Shown piece after piece: positions 1 to 8,485 of a stretch of DNA of 64,000 nucleotides (positions are counted from its first letter, which is position 1; the number at the start of each line of letters is the position of its first letter). Source of the DNA: Azospirillum agricola (GTDB taxonomy: Bacteria > Pseudomonadota > Alphaproteobacteria > Azospirillales > Azospirillaceae); contig NZ_JAGINM010000013.1 in assembly GCF_017876095.1 (NCBI RefSeq), positions 124,001-188,000 on the forward strand, given 5' to 3'. The notes under the pieces are model-generated. The model saw nothing but the letters and a program-made list of their open reading frames with translations. It was not told the DNA's origin and searched no databases. Both the position numbers and the translations under genes were made by a program.

Positions 1-494
1 AGGCGGGCCGGTGCGGGGGGAGTGAACTTCGCCCGGTCCTCGTCGTCCAGCATCCCCATCATCACCTTGCGGAACCCCTCCACCGCCTCGGCCCCCGCCA
101 TGCGGTAGGCGCGCGCGATGCGCTGGCGCTGGGTTTCCGACAATTGCCGCTCCAGCTCCACGCCCTTGCCGGTCAGCTCCAGCAGACGCTGGCGGCGGTC
201 GCGCGCTCCGGTCTGCTGGTCGATGAAGCCCTGGCGGACCAGTTCGCCCAGCACGCGCGACAGGCTCTGCTTGGTGATCTTCAGGATCGCCAGCAGCTCC
301 GACACGGTGATCTTGGGATAGCGCCCGACGAAATAGATCACGCGGTGGTGCGCCCGGCCGAATCCGATCTCGGCCAGGATCTCGTCCGGCTCGGCGGTGA
401 ATTCCCGGTAGGCGTAGAACAGCAGCTCCATGCCCGTGCGAAGCTCCTCCTCGCGGAGGAAGAGCTGATTCACGCCTGCTTTTAGGTCAGCCAT
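1..494 (-). CDS. MarR family transcriptional regulator (partial, C-terminus off window)
   Basis: Minus-strand reading frame from ATG at 494 with no stop before the window edge, so the C-terminus is missing. The protein begins MADLKAGVNQLFLREEE. It has a helical dimerisation N-terminus, then a winged-helix region with the segment KITVSELLAILKITKQSLSR followed by VLGQLVRQGFIDQQTGARDR, which is the recognition helix and wing typical of MarR. The family binds palindromic operators and usually represses its own gene and a neighbour. It is divergent from the branched-chain aminotransferase, separated by about 200 bp that hold a sigma70-like promoter, so autoregulation and control of that neighbour are plausible inferences. 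The ligand is not identifiable. Family assignment is confident; specific function is not. Confidence 0.85.
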   Translation of the reverse strand, partial: MADLKAGVNQLFLREEELRTGMELLFYAYREFTAEPDEILAEIGFGRAHHRVIYFVGRYPKITVSELLAILKITKQSLSRVLGELVRQGFIDQQTGARDRRQRLLELTGKGVELERQLSETQRQRIARAYRMAGAEAVEGFRKVMMGMLDDEDRAKFTPPAPAR

Positions 495-495
495 G

Positions 496-524
496 TTGAC
501 GCGGTTGGTTCGATTCGTTATAAA
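496..524 (+). promoter_or_regulatory. sigma70-type promoter for the aminotransferase gene
   Basis: TTGACG at 496-501, a 17-nt spacer and TATAAA at 519-524 make a near-consensus -35/-10 pair on the plus strand. It lies 173 nt before the ilvE start and overlaps the first bases upstream of the marR start codon. An 8-mer AGGTCAGC occurs at 484-491 and again at 526-533, flanking the promoter; it could be part of a regulator site, but this is not established. Confidence 0.6.
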
Positions 525-696
525 TAGGTCAGCAACTCAGACATAAACAATCCTGCGCCTGGACACAAGAGCAAGCTCATGAGCGGCAACCCTTTGCCGC
601 ACGTGCAGTCGGGCTTTTGCCAAAGGGGGGCGCGTGCCCGGACGCCGGACCGAGAAACCACGCCGGAGACGATCCGGAAACGACGAGGAATCGACC

Positions 697-1590
697 ATGT
701 CCCTTCTGCCTTTCGACGACCGCGACGGCTTCATCTGGTTCGACGGCGCCCTGGTGCCGTGGCGCGACGCCCGCATCCATGTGCTGACCCACGGCCTTCA
801 TTACGCCAGCAGCGTGTTCGAGGGCGAGCGCGTCTACAACGGCACCGTCTTCAAGCTGACCGAGCATAGCGAGCGGCTGGCGGCGTCGGCCCGCATCCTC
901 GGCTTCGAGATCCCCTGGTCGGTGGCCGAGATCGACGCGGCGACCCGCCAGACGGTGGAGGCGTCGGGCCTTGCCGACGCCTATGTCCGGCCGGTGGCGT
1001 GGCGCGGCAGCGAGGTGATGGGGGTGTCGGCGCAGGACAGCCGCATCCATCTCGCCATCGCGGTGTGGCCGTGGCCGAGCTATTTCAGCCCGGAGGCGAA
1101 GATGGCCGGCATCCGCCTGTGCTGGGCGCCGTGGCGCCGCCCGTCCCCCGACAGCGCCCCCACCGCCTCGAAGGCCGCCGGCCTCTACATGATCGGCACC
1201 CTGTCGAAGCACGACGCCGAGGCGAAGGGCTACCAGGACGCCCTCATGCTGGACCATCGCGGTTATCTCGCCGAGGCGACCGGCGCCAACCTGTTCCTGG
1301 TGATCGACGGGGCGCTGCACACGCCGATCGCCGACTGCTTCCTCGACGGCATCACCCGCCGCACGGTGATCGACCTCGCCAAGGCGCGCGGCCTGACCGT
1401 GGTGGAGCGCCACATTCCGCCTGAGGATCTGACCAAGGCGCAGGAGGTCTTCCTGACCGGCACGGCCGCCGAGGTGACTCCGGTCGGCGAGATCGGCGAG
1501 CACCGCTTCAAGCCGGGTCCGGTCTGCGCCGCGCTGATCGCCGACTACGACGCGTTGGTGCGGGGAACGGCGGCCAAGGCGGCGGCGTGA
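697..1590 (+). CDS. ilvE: Branched-chain amino acid aminotransferase (class IV PLP)
   Basis: 297 aa. It catalyses reversible transamination between leucine, isoleucine or valine and 2-oxoglutarate, the last step of branched-chain amino acid synthesis, in the cytosol. It opens with the fold-type IV pattern FIWFDGALVPWRDARIHVLTH. The PLP lysine is in the segment TASKAAGLYM (K159), followed by GYQDALMLD and GYLAEATGANLF, then the phosphate-binding region FLTGTAAEVTPV. Length is normal for bacterial IlvE. The ATG at 697 is preceded by GAGGAA; a longer in-frame extension to 634 lacks a site. It is monocistronic, convergent with topoisomerase III. D-amino-acid or aminodeoxychorismate lyase activity is less likely given the VYNGTVFKL and GTLSKHDA segments. 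Confidence 0.92.
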   Translation: MSLLPFDDRDGFIWFDGALVPWRDARIHVLTHGLHYASSVFEGERVYNGTVFKLTEHSERLAASARILGFEIPWSVAEIDAATRQTVEASGLADAYVRPVAWRGSEVMGVSAQDSRIHLAIAVWPWPSYFSPEAKMAGIRLCWAPWRRPSPDSAPTASKAAGLYMIGTLSKHDAEAKGYQDALMLDHRGYLAEATGANLFLVIDGALHTPIADCFLDGITRRTVIDLAKARGLTVVERHIPPEDLTKAQEVFLTGTAAEVTPVGEIGEHRFKPGPVCAALIADYDALVRGTAAKAAA

Positions 1591-1615
1591 GCGGTTTGCC
1601 GAAAGCGTTCGATCG

Positions 1616-1703
1616 ACACGGATGAACACGGATGCAGGCTGCGCCTGCTCACGGATGGACGCGGATGTTTTCCGGCCGAACGGAAATCCGTGTTCATCCG
1701 TGT
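1616..1703. repeat. Inverted repeat with an intervening imperfect third copy (ACACGGATGAACACGGAT type)
   Basis: An 18-nt unit at 1616-1633 recurs as a perfect reverse complement at 1686-1703, and an imperfect direct copy lies at 1650-1667. It sits between the convergent ilvE and topoisomerase III stops, and could fold as a bidirectional terminator. The second arm overlaps the last bases before the topB stop. Confidence 0.75.
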
Positions 1704-1717
1704 CTCCGGTTGCCGTC

Positions 1718-3979
1718 TCAGCGCGCGTGCTGGTCGAGGAACTGCCGGCACCGGTCGAAGTCCTGCACGCAGGAGCCGGGCAGGGGGATCCCCTTGCGTT
1801 CGGCGAGGCTGCGGGCGAAGGCGACCATTTTCTCGGTCGGTTCCCGGCGCTTGGGCTTTCCCGAAGCATCGTTCATTGCCGATGCCGCCGGGGCCGCCGG
1901 AGCCATCGCCGGGGCCGCCGCCATCGGCGCGGCCTCGGCCGGAGCGGCCTTCGCCTTGCGCGTGCGGCGTGGCTTCGGCACGGCGGCCGTGCCCGCATCG
2001 ACAGCGGTGGTGGACACAGTGGCGGCGGTCGTCCGCGTCCGGCGACGCGTGCCTGTCCCCGCACCGGTCGCAGCCCCCGTGCGGCGCTTGGTGAAGCGGG
2101 TTGCCTTCGGCGCGGGCAGGCCGAGATCGACCAGACCGCCGCGCCCGCCGCCGCCGACCAGCACGCCGATCAGGCGGTCGGCCTCGCCGGCGATGGCGTC
2201 GATCACCGCGCGGAAGTCGGCACGGCCGGTGACGACCTCGTCCAGCTTCATCTCCCACAGGGCGGTGGTGCCGGGATCGACCAGGGCGGGAGCGGCGCCG
2301 CGCAGAGTCTCGAACAGTTGCAGCCCGGCCGGGGTCGGCATCAGCCATTTGCCGTCGGCGTCCAGCAGGTTCTGCCTGCGCAGGCCCTTGATGACCTCGG
2401 CGCGGGTCGCCGGGGTGCCGATGCCCTTGGCCTCCTTCAGCCGGTCGCGCAGCGCCGGATCCTCGACGAAGCGCCACGCGTTCTGCATGGCGTCGACCAG
2501 CGTGCCCTCGTTGTAGCGGGGCGGTGCCTGGGTCCGCTTGGCCTCGACCTTCGGGTCGGACAGGGTCGCCGGCTCGCCGTCGGTCAGCGGCGGCAGGGTC
2601 TGCTCGGCCTCCTCCTCCGGCTTTCCCGCCTTCTCGTCGCCGTCCGCCGATCCGAAGGCGGCCTTCCAGCCGAGCTTCAGCGGGATGCGGCCGACGGCGC
2701 GGAAGGGCACCGGCTTGGCGTCCACCGGCACATCCATGAGAATGGTGGTCTGGCGGTACTCGTAGTCCGGCATGACGGCGGCGAGGTAGGAGCGGCAGAT
2801 CAGCGCGAACAGCCGCTTCTCGTCGTCGGTCAGGCGGGCCAGCCGCGATTCCAGGTCGTCGAGCACGTTGACGTTGGGAATCACCGCGTGGTGCGACACG
2901 CCTTCCAGCGCGCGGTCGCAGAAATGGCCGGACTTGCCCTTGCGGATCACCGGCCGGGCGATGTCCAGATGCGCGAAGCCGCGCAGCCGGGTCAGCGCGC
3001 CGACGATGGCCGGGACGTCGCCGATCTGGTTCTCCGACAGGTAGCGGGCCTCGGCGCGCGGGTAGGTGATCAGCTTCTTGCCGTCGCCGTCGTAGAGCTC
3101 CTGGGCCACCGACAGGGTGCGGTCGGCGGTCCAGCCCCAGCGCTGGCCGCAGGTCTTCTGCAAGGCCGGCAGGTCGTAGAGCTTCGGCGGGGCCTGCCGC
3201 TTCTCCTCGACCGTCACCGACAGCGGTCCGCGATGCCGGTCGGCCGCCTTGGCGATGGCCTCGGCCCGCGCGCGGTCCTTGATGCGGTCCTTCGGCGCCG
3301 GGGCGTGGCGCATCCGGAAGCTCCCCTCGGCTGCGGTGGCCGTCGCCACCACCTCGAAATAATCCTCCGGCTTGAAGTTGCGGATCTCCAGCTCGCGCAG
3401 GCAGACGATGGACAGGGTCGGGGTCTTCACCCGGCCGATGCCGATGACGCCGCGCGTGCCGGGCGCCAGCAGGGTCTTGGTCGCGGTGCGGGTCAGCGAC
3501 AGGTTGAAGATCTGGTCGGCCTGCTGGCGGGCGACCGCCGCCTCGTAGAGCGGGCGCAGCTCGGCGTTCGGCTTCAGCTTGGCGAAGGCATCGCGCAGGG
3601 TCTTGGGATCCTGCGCGGTGAACAGCGCGCGCTGGACGCGGCCGCGATAGCCGACATGCTCCAGGATCTCCTGGCCGATCAACTGCCCCTCGCGGTCGCA
3701 GTCGGTCGCCAGGATCACCTGGTCGCAGGCCCGCAGGGCCGCCTTGATCGCCTCGAACTTCGCCGATTTGTTTCCACCGCCGTCCGGCTTGGTCGGGTAG
3801 AGTCCGTCCGGCTTCAGCAGCGTCGGCGACCAGCGCTTCCAGGCGGGATCGACCTCGTCCGGCTCGGCCAGCCGCAGGAGATGGCCCTCCGCCGGCAGGA
3901 TGCGGCCGTAGCGGTCGCCAAGCGCCGCGCGCAAATCCTTCGCCTGGCTGGATTTCTCGGTGATGATCAGGGTCGCCAT
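1718..3979 (-). CDS. topB: DNA topoisomerase III (type IA)
   Basis: 753 aa. Type IA enzymes relax negative supercoils and decatenate DNA through a 5'-phosphotyrosine. The TOPRIM domain begins LIITEKSSQAKDL, with the acidic cluster TDCDREGQ near residue 93. The gate domain holds the catalytic tyrosine (about Y306) in LITYPRAEARYL; the usual family form is YPRTDSRYL, so T and D are replaced while Tyr and Arg are kept. The C-terminus has no zinc-finger cysteines. It is a basic Ala/Arg/Thr-rich tract of about 80 residues followed by a short helical domain (PTEKMVAFARSLAERKGIPL). It starts at ATG 3979, divergent from the serine protease gene. It is probably accessory to the usual TopA. Subfamily (TopB versus plasmid-type) is inferred from the N-terminal pattern. 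Confidence 0.88.
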   Translation of the reverse strand: MATLIITEKSSQAKDLRAALGDRYGRILPAEGHLLRLAEPDEVDPAWKRWSPTLLKPDGLYPTKPDGGGNKSAKFEAIKAALRACDQVILATDCDREGQLIGQEILEHVGYRGRVQRALFTAQDPKTLRDAFAKLKPNAELRPLYEAAVARQQADQIFNLSLTRTATKTLLAPGTRGVIGIGRVKTPTLSIVCLRELEIRNFKPEDYFEVVATATAAEGSFRMRHAPAPKDRIKDRARAEAIAKAADRHRGPLSVTVEEKRQAPPKLYDLPALQKTCGQRWGWTADRTLSVAQELYDGDGKKLITYPRAEARYLSENQIGDVPAIVGALTRLRGFAHLDIARPVIRKGKSGHFCDRALEGVSHHAVIPNVNVLDDLESRLARLTDDEKRLFALICRSYLAAVMPDYEYRQTTILMDVPVDAKPVPFRAVGRIPLKLGWKAAFGSADGDEKAGKPEEEAEQTLPPLTDGEPATLSDPKVEAKRTQAPPRYNEGTLVDAMQNAWRFVEDPALRDRLKEAKGIGTPATRAEVIKGLRRQNLLDADGKWLMPTPAGLQLFETLRGAAPALVDPGTTALWEMKLDEVVTGRADFRAVIDAIAGEADRLIGVLVGGGGRGGLVDLGLPAPKATRFTKRRTGAATGAGTGTRRRTRTTAATVSTTAVDAGTAAVPKPRRTRKAKAAPAEAAPMAAAPAMAPAAPAASAMNDASGKPKRREPTEKMVAFARSLAERKGIPLPGSCVQDFDRCRQFLDQHAR

Positions 3980-4001
3980 GGGTAGGGAGGATACGGGTTT
4001 C

Positions 4002-4793
4002 GTGAAAACGGATCAAGAACATGGGCGGCGGGCGAACGGGTTTTTTCCGCTTTTGTTCGCATCGTTGGCGGCGCTGCCCCTGCTTCTGCCGCCAAGCCGC
4101 GCGCTGGCCGAGCGCCCGCTGCTTCCCGGCGTGGGCAGCGACGACCGGCGCGCGCCGGTTCCGCTGGAGGAGGCGCCGTGGCGCAGCCTCGTCCGCGTGC
4201 AGACCAACCTGGGCGGGCGCTGCACCGGCGCGCTGGTGGCGCCGAACCGTGTGCTGACGGCGGCCCACTGCCTGTTCAACGGGCGGACACGCCGCTTCTT
4301 TCCGGAATCCTCCCTGCATGTGCTGTTCGGCTACGCGCGCGGCGAATACAGCCGGCACGTCACGGTGTCGGCCATCGCCACCGATCCGGCCTACGACCCG
4401 GCCGCCGGCCGGCCCGACATCGCCGCCGACTGGGCGCTGCTGACGCTGGCGGAGGCGGCTCCGGCCGGCACGCCGCCCCTGCCGGTGTCGCCGCGGCCGC
4501 CAGCCGCCGGAACGCCGGTGATGCTCGGCGGCTACAGCCAGGATCGGGCGCAGATCCTGATGGCCGACCGCGATTGCCGCATCCTGGGCGCCGGCTCGGG
4601 ATTGCTCGTCCACGACTGCGACGCGACGCGCGGAACCAGCGGCGGCCCGCTGCTGGCGCGCGACGGCGCCGGCTGGTCGGTCGCCGGGGTCGGGGTGGCC
4701 GCCGGGCGCGGGCCGGAACGCCGCAATTTCGCGGTGCCCGCCGCCCGTTTCATGACGGTTTTGCGCCCGCAGGCCAGTGCGGGGCAGCCCTGA
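4002..4793 (+). CDS. Secreted trypsin-like serine protease (S1 family)
   Basis: About 263 aa. The catalytic triad is visible: His in LTAAHC, Asp in ADWALL and Ser in GTSGGP. Two further cysteines (GGRCTG and the HDCDATRG region) could make disulphides. The N-terminus has a signal peptide with hydrophobic core PLLFASLAALPLLL ending near SRALA, so the product is exported to the periplasm or outside. I chose GTG at 4002 because GGGAGG at 3985-3990 precedes it; ATG at 3978 would overlap the divergent topB start. Substrate unknown. The fold matches the V8/trypsin-like proteases of alphaproteobacteria rather than the HtrA type (no PDZ domain). Confidence 0.82.
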   Translation: MKTDQEHGRRANGFFPLLFASLAALPLLLPPSRALAERPLLPGVGSDDRRAPVPLEEAPWRSLVRVQTNLGGRCTGALVAPNRVLTAAHCLFNGRTRRFFPESSLHVLFGYARGEYSRHVTVSAIATDPAYDPAAGRPDIAADWALLTLAEAAPAGTPPLPVSPRPPAAGTPVMLGGYSQDRAQILMADRDCRILGAGSGLLVHDCDATRGTSGGPLLARDGAGWSVAGVGVAAGRGPERRNFAVPAARFMTVLRPQASAGQP

Positions 4794-4883
4794 GCGGTGC
4801 TCCCGCATTTTTTTCTTCGCGCGGGCGCGGGAATGGCATAGAGGTACGCGCGTCTTAGTCCCGGAACCCGGAGTCTTTTCGTC

Positions 4884-5231
4884 ATGTCGATTCAGCGCTT
4901 CCACACCGGACCGCGCATGAGCCAGATGGTCGTCCACAAGGACACGGTCTATCTCGCCGGTCAGGTCGCCGACCAGCCGACCCCGGATGTCGAGCAGCAG
5001 ACCAGCCAGATCCTGGCCCAGATCGACGCCCTGCTGGCCGAGGCCGGTTCGGACAAGAGCAAGCTGCTCGCGGCCACCATCTACCTGGTCGACATCGCCT
5101 CCTTCGGCGCGATGAACAAGGCCTGGGAAGCCTGGGTGGACGCGGCCAACCCGCCGGCGCGCGCCACGGTCGAAGCCAGGCTGGCCGCGCCGCAGTATCT
5201 CGTTGAAATTCAGGTCACCGCCGCTAAGTAA
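4884..5231 (+). CDS. RidA family protein (YjgF/YER057c/UK114)
   Basis: 115 aa, the normal family length. RidA proteins hydrolyse reactive enamine/imine intermediates released by PLP enzymes such as threonine dehydratase, as trimers in the cytosol. The hallmark C-terminal pattern PPARATVEARLA holds the conserved arginine that binds the substrate carboxylate, and VYLAGQVA gives the N-terminal beta strand. The start at ATG 4884 has a weak purine tract upstream. It stands alone between the protease gene and fusA. Subgroup (true deaminase or one of the Rid2-7 groups) cannot be fixed by eye. Confidence 0.88.
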   Translation: MSIQRFHTGPRMSQMVVHKDTVYLAGQVADQPTPDVEQQTSQILAQIDALLAEAGSDKSKLLAATIYLVDIASFGAMNKAWEAWVDAANPPARATVEARLAAPQYLVEIQVTAAK

Positions 5232-5316
5232 GTGGCGGAAACGGGGCAACCCGGCAGCCCGGTTGGGGTGTGCCGGCGTGGCCCGAACACGCGTGAGGGC
5301 CTCGCTCTTCGATAAT

Positions 5317-5340
5317 CCGGCGGGTTTCGTCCGCCGGTTT
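5317..5340 (+). terminator. Likely terminator after ridA
   Basis: CCGGCGG at 5317-5323 pairs with CCGCCGG at 5331-5337 across a 7-nt loop and is followed by TTTA. It lies 85 nt after the RidA stop in the 230-nt gap before fusA; the rest of the gap shows nothing else I can name. Confidence 0.5.
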
Positions 5341-5461
5341 ACAGAATGTTAATGACGCCTTAACGGATCGCCCGTAAAACCCCGACCAACCTCTGCCGCC
5401 GGAGCGGTCGACCCCCGTGGGTCGCGCTTCGGTTGTCGCGTACCTGCAATGGAACTGCAAC

Positions 5462-7603
5462 ATGCCGCGCCAAACGCCACTTTCCGATATCCGCAACATC
5501 GGCATCATCGCCCACGTCGACGCCGGTAAGACGACGACGACCGAGCGCATCCTGTACTACACCGGTCGCAAGCACACGATCATCGACGTCCACGAGACGA
5601 AGGATCTCAAGACGTCGACGACGACCGACTACATGGAGCAGGAGCAGAAGCGCGGCATCACCATCCAGTCGGCCGCCGTTTCGACCTTCTGGCGCGAGAA
5701 GAAGATCAACGTCATCGACACCCCCGGCCACGTCGACTTCACCATCGAGGTGAACCGTTCGCTGCGCGTGCTCGACGGCGCGGTCGTGGTGTTCGACGGC
5801 GTCGCCGGCGTGGAGCCGCAGTCGGAGACCAACTGGCGTCTGGCCGACAACTACAACGTGCCGCGCATCTGCTACGTCAACAAGATGGACCGTTCGGGCG
5901 CGAACTTCCAGCGTTGCGTCGGCATGATCAAGACCCGCCTGAACGCGCGTCCGGTCTGCATCCAGGTCCCGCTCGGCTCGGAGGACAACTTCCGCGGCAT
6001 GGTCGATCTGGTCGAGATGAAGGCCTATGTCTGGTTCTCCGACGACAAGGACGCCAAGTGGGAGATCTGGGAGATCACCGACGATCTCGCCAGCAAGCTC
6101 AACCTGACCGTCAAGGAAGACCTCGACAACATCGCCCTGATCCCACAGCTGCGCGCCGAGCTGGTCGACACCGCGCTCGAGCAGGACGACGCGGCGATGG
6201 AAGCCTACCTGGAGTCGGGTGAGGAGCCGTCGCCGGCGGTGCTGCGCGCCTGCCTGCGCAAGGGCACCATCACCAGCGCCTTCACCCCGGTGCTGTGCGG
6301 CTCGTCCTACAAGAACAAGGGCGTCTGCCAGGTTCTGGACGCGGTCGTCGACCTGCTGCCGGCCCCGACCGACGTCGAGGCCATCAAGACGGTGGACGAG
6401 GACGGCAACCCGAACGGCGAGCGTCTGAGCTCCGACGACGCGCCCTTCTCGGCGCTGGCCTTCAAGGTGCTGAACGACACCTACGGCTCGATGACCTTCG
6501 TCCGCGTCTATTCGGGCGTGCTGACCAAGGGCATGTCGATCCTCAACTCGACCCGCGGCAAGCGCGAGAAGATCGGCCGCATGGTCGAGATGTACGCGAA
6601 GGACGCCAACCCGATCGAGGAAGCCCGCGCCGGCGACATCATCGCGCTCGTCTCCCTTCAGGAGACCGAGACCGGCGACACGCTGTGCGACGCCGCCGCG
6701 CCGGTGATCCTGGAGCGCATGCGCTTCCCGGACCCCGTCATCAGCGTCTCGGTCGAGCCGAAGACCAAGGGCGAGCAGGAGAAGTTCTCCATCGCGCTCG
6801 GCAAGATGGTCCGCGCCGATCCGTCGCTCCGCCTGGAGACCGACCGTGAAACCGGCCAGACCATCCTGCGCGGCATGGGCGAGCTGCACCTCGAGGTGAC
6901 GCTCGACCGCCTGCGCACGGAGTTCAACGTGGAAGGCAACATGGGCAAGCCCCAGGTCGCCTACCGCGAGGCGATCACCAAGCCGGTCGAATACACCTAC
7001 ACCCACAAGAAGCAGACCGGCGGTTCGGGCCAGTTCGCCGAAGTGAAGATCATCTTCGAGCCGCGCGAGCGTGGCGAGGGCTTCGAGTTCCTCGACGAGA
7101 CCGTCGGCGGCACCGTTCCCCGCGAATACGTCCCGTCGGTCAAGAAGGGCCTGGAGATGCAGAAGGAAGACGGCGTGCTCGCCGGCTACCCGACTGTGGA
7201 CTTCCGCGCCCGCCTGGTGGACGGCAAGTACCACGACGTCGACTCGAACGCCCTGACGTTCGAAATCGCCGCCAAGGCCTGCTTCCGCGAGGCCCTGCCG
7301 AAGGCCGGCCCGATCCTGCTGGAGCCGGTGATGAAGGTCGAGATCGTGACGCCGGACGACTATCTCGGCGACGTGATCGGCGACGTGAACCGCCGCCGCG
7401 GCACCGTGCTGGGCCAGCTGGAGCGTGGCTCGAACATCGCCGTCGAGGCCAACGTGCCCCTGAACGAGATGTTCGGCTACATCGGCCAGCTGCGCGGCAT
7501 GACCTCGGGCCGTGCGTCCTACTCGATGGAGTTCAGCCACTACGAGCCGGTGCCGCGCAACGTCACCGACGAAATCGTGGCCGGCCGCAACAAGGCCGCC
7601 TGA
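5462..7603 (+). CDS. fusA: Elongation factor G
   Basis: 713 aa. This translational GTPase moves tRNA and mRNA through the ribosome and, with RRF, recycles ribosomes. G1 is AHVDAGKTTTTERIL, the switch I end EQEQKRGITIQSA, G3 DTPGHVDF and G4 NKMDRSGA; domains II-V follow, with the domain IV segment GGSGQFAEVKI and the domain V end YSMEFSHYEPVP. ATG 5462 is chosen because the conserved MPRQTPLSDIRNIGI begins here; the frame is open to 5417. The gene stands alone rather than in rpsL-rpsG-fusA-tuf. Switch I has extra residues (HETKDLKTSTTTDY), and reads ITIQSA where canonical EF-G reads ITITSA. A second fusA in the str operon elsewhere is likely, but not visible here. Confidence 0.92.
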   Translation: MPRQTPLSDIRNIGIIAHVDAGKTTTTERILYYTGRKHTIIDVHETKDLKTSTTTDYMEQEQKRGITIQSAAVSTFWREKKINVIDTPGHVDFTIEVNRSLRVLDGAVVVFDGVAGVEPQSETNWRLADNYNVPRICYVNKMDRSGANFQRCVGMIKTRLNARPVCIQVPLGSEDNFRGMVDLVEMKAYVWFSDDKDAKWEIWEITDDLASKLNLTVKEDLDNIALIPQLRAELVDTALEQDDAAMEAYLESGEEPSPAVLRACLRKGTITSAFTPVLCGSSYKNKGVCQVLDAVVDLLPAPTDVEAIKTVDEDGNPNGERLSSDDAPFSALAFKVLNDTYGSMTFVRVYSGVLTKGMSILNSTRGKREKIGRMVEMYAKDANPIEEARAGDIIALVSLQETETGDTLCDAAAPVILERMRFPDPVISVSVEPKTKGEQEKFSIALGKMVRADPSLRLETDRETGQTILRGMGELHLEVTLDRLRTEFNVEGNMGKPQVAYREAITKPVEYTYTHKKQTGGSGQFAEVKIIFEPRERGEGFEFLDETVGGTVPREYVPSVKKGLEMQKEDGVLAGYPTVDFRARLVDGKYHDVDSNALTFEIAAKACFREALPKAGPILLEPVMKVEIVTPDDYLGDVIGDVNRRRGTVLGQLERGSNIAVEANVPLNEMFGYIGQLRGMTSGRASYSMEFSHYEPVPRNVTDEIVAGRNKAA

Positions 7604-7631
7604 TCTCTCTTCGCTGTTGGTTGTAGGGCTG

Positions 7632-7666
7632 CGGCCGGCGGAGCGATCCGCCGGCCGTTGCCTTTT
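7632..7666 (+). terminator. Rho-independent terminator of fusA
   Basis: Perfect 11-bp stem: CGGCCGGCGGA at 7632-7642 and TCCGCCGGCCG at 7647-7657 with a GCGA loop, followed by TTGCCTTTT. It begins 28 nt after the fusA stop. Confidence 0.85.
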
Positions 7667-7839
7667 GTGCGGTGTGTTGCCGCCGCCTGTCGGTTTGGTC
7701 ATTCACCGCAAGAGTTGTGTCACGATTGTCATATGACGGCGGATTTAAGCCGCTTCCTCGCCCGTTTCGTCGAAATTCGTAACGTTCCGCAACCAAAAAG
7801 AAGTTGGCGAAGCGTCGAAACCGTGCCCAAATTTGGAGC

Positions 7840-8397
7840 ATGATCTTCCGTCGCTTCTTTTCCTTGACAGTGCTTTTGCTGCTGACCGTCGGGGCGCCGG
7901 CGGGAGCGGGTCAGGGGAATCTGCGGCTGGACGCCCTGTTCCAGGCCTTGCACGCAACGTCCGATGAGTCCTACGCCGAGTCGGTCGAGGAGCACATCTG
8001 GGATTTCTGGCTGGAGCATCCCGACGCCGAGATGATCCGTGTCATGCGGACCGGTGTCTTCAGCCTGAACGACGACGATTATGGCTCGGCCCTGGCCGCG
8101 TTCGACCGGGTGGTCGCGATGGATCCGACCTACGCCGAGGGATGGAACAAGCGGGCCAACGCCCATTACATGCTGGGCGACTACGCGGCGGCGGTCGGCG
8201 ACTTGCGCCATGCGCTGATGCTGGAGCCTCGGCATTTCGGGGCGCTCGCCGGTCTTGGCCTCGTCTATCTCGCGCTGAATCAACCCGAGCCTGCGCTGCG
8301 CGCCTTCGACGCCGCGCTGGCCCTGAACCCCCATCTGGTCCATGTCCGCCAGCAGGCGAACGCGATTCGCAGCCAGAGATTGGGCTTGCCCCTCTGA
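7840..8397 (+). CDS. Exported tetratricopeptide repeat protein
   Basis: 185 aa from ATG 7840. An N-terminal signal peptide (IFRRFFSLTVLLLLTVGAPAGAG) is followed by tandem TPR-like helices: AMDPTYAEGWNKRANAHYML, AAVGDLRHALMLEPRHFGAL and QPEPALRAFDAALALNPHL. TPRs mediate protein contacts; the product is expected in the periplasm or membrane-attached. The start was placed at 7840 because a TTGGAG purine tract precedes it and the signal peptide begins there; an upstream in-frame start at 7804 would put a basic extension before the signal. The unrecognised membrane protein gene follows 88 nt downstream on the same strand. No specific function is assignable. Confidence 0.8.
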   Translation: MIFRRFFSLTVLLLLTVGAPAGAGQGNLRLDALFQALHATSDESYAESVEEHIWDFWLEHPDAEMIRVMRTGVFSLNDDDYGSALAAFDRVVAMDPTYAEGWNKRANAHYMLGDYAAAVGDLRHALMLEPRHFGALAGLGLVYLALNQPEPALRAFDAALALNPHLVHVRQQANAIRSQRLGLPL

Positions 8398-8485
8398 CTT
8401 TCCCCAGTTTTTCTGCAAGCATCCCCTCCCGCCGAACCCTCGAAAGGCGTATCACTGTCCGGATTGACTGTCCGGGAGTGGTGGT

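Noticed and set aside
1622..3985. 787-residue open frame on the plus strand
   Set aside because: Antisense to topB, which has clear catalytic motifs in the other strand.
1545..5249. 1234-residue open frame on the minus strand
   Set aside because: Out-of-frame reading through topB and the protease gene; no domain pattern, Arg/Pro/Gly-rich composition typical of GC-rich shadow frames.
5360..7702. 780-residue minus-strand frame
   Set aside because: Antisense shadow of fusA; composition rich in Asp, Val, His and Arg without a family pattern.
7728..7737. GTCATATGAC palindrome upstream of the TPR gene as an operator
   Set aside because: Only 10 bp, single copy, no link to a known regulator.
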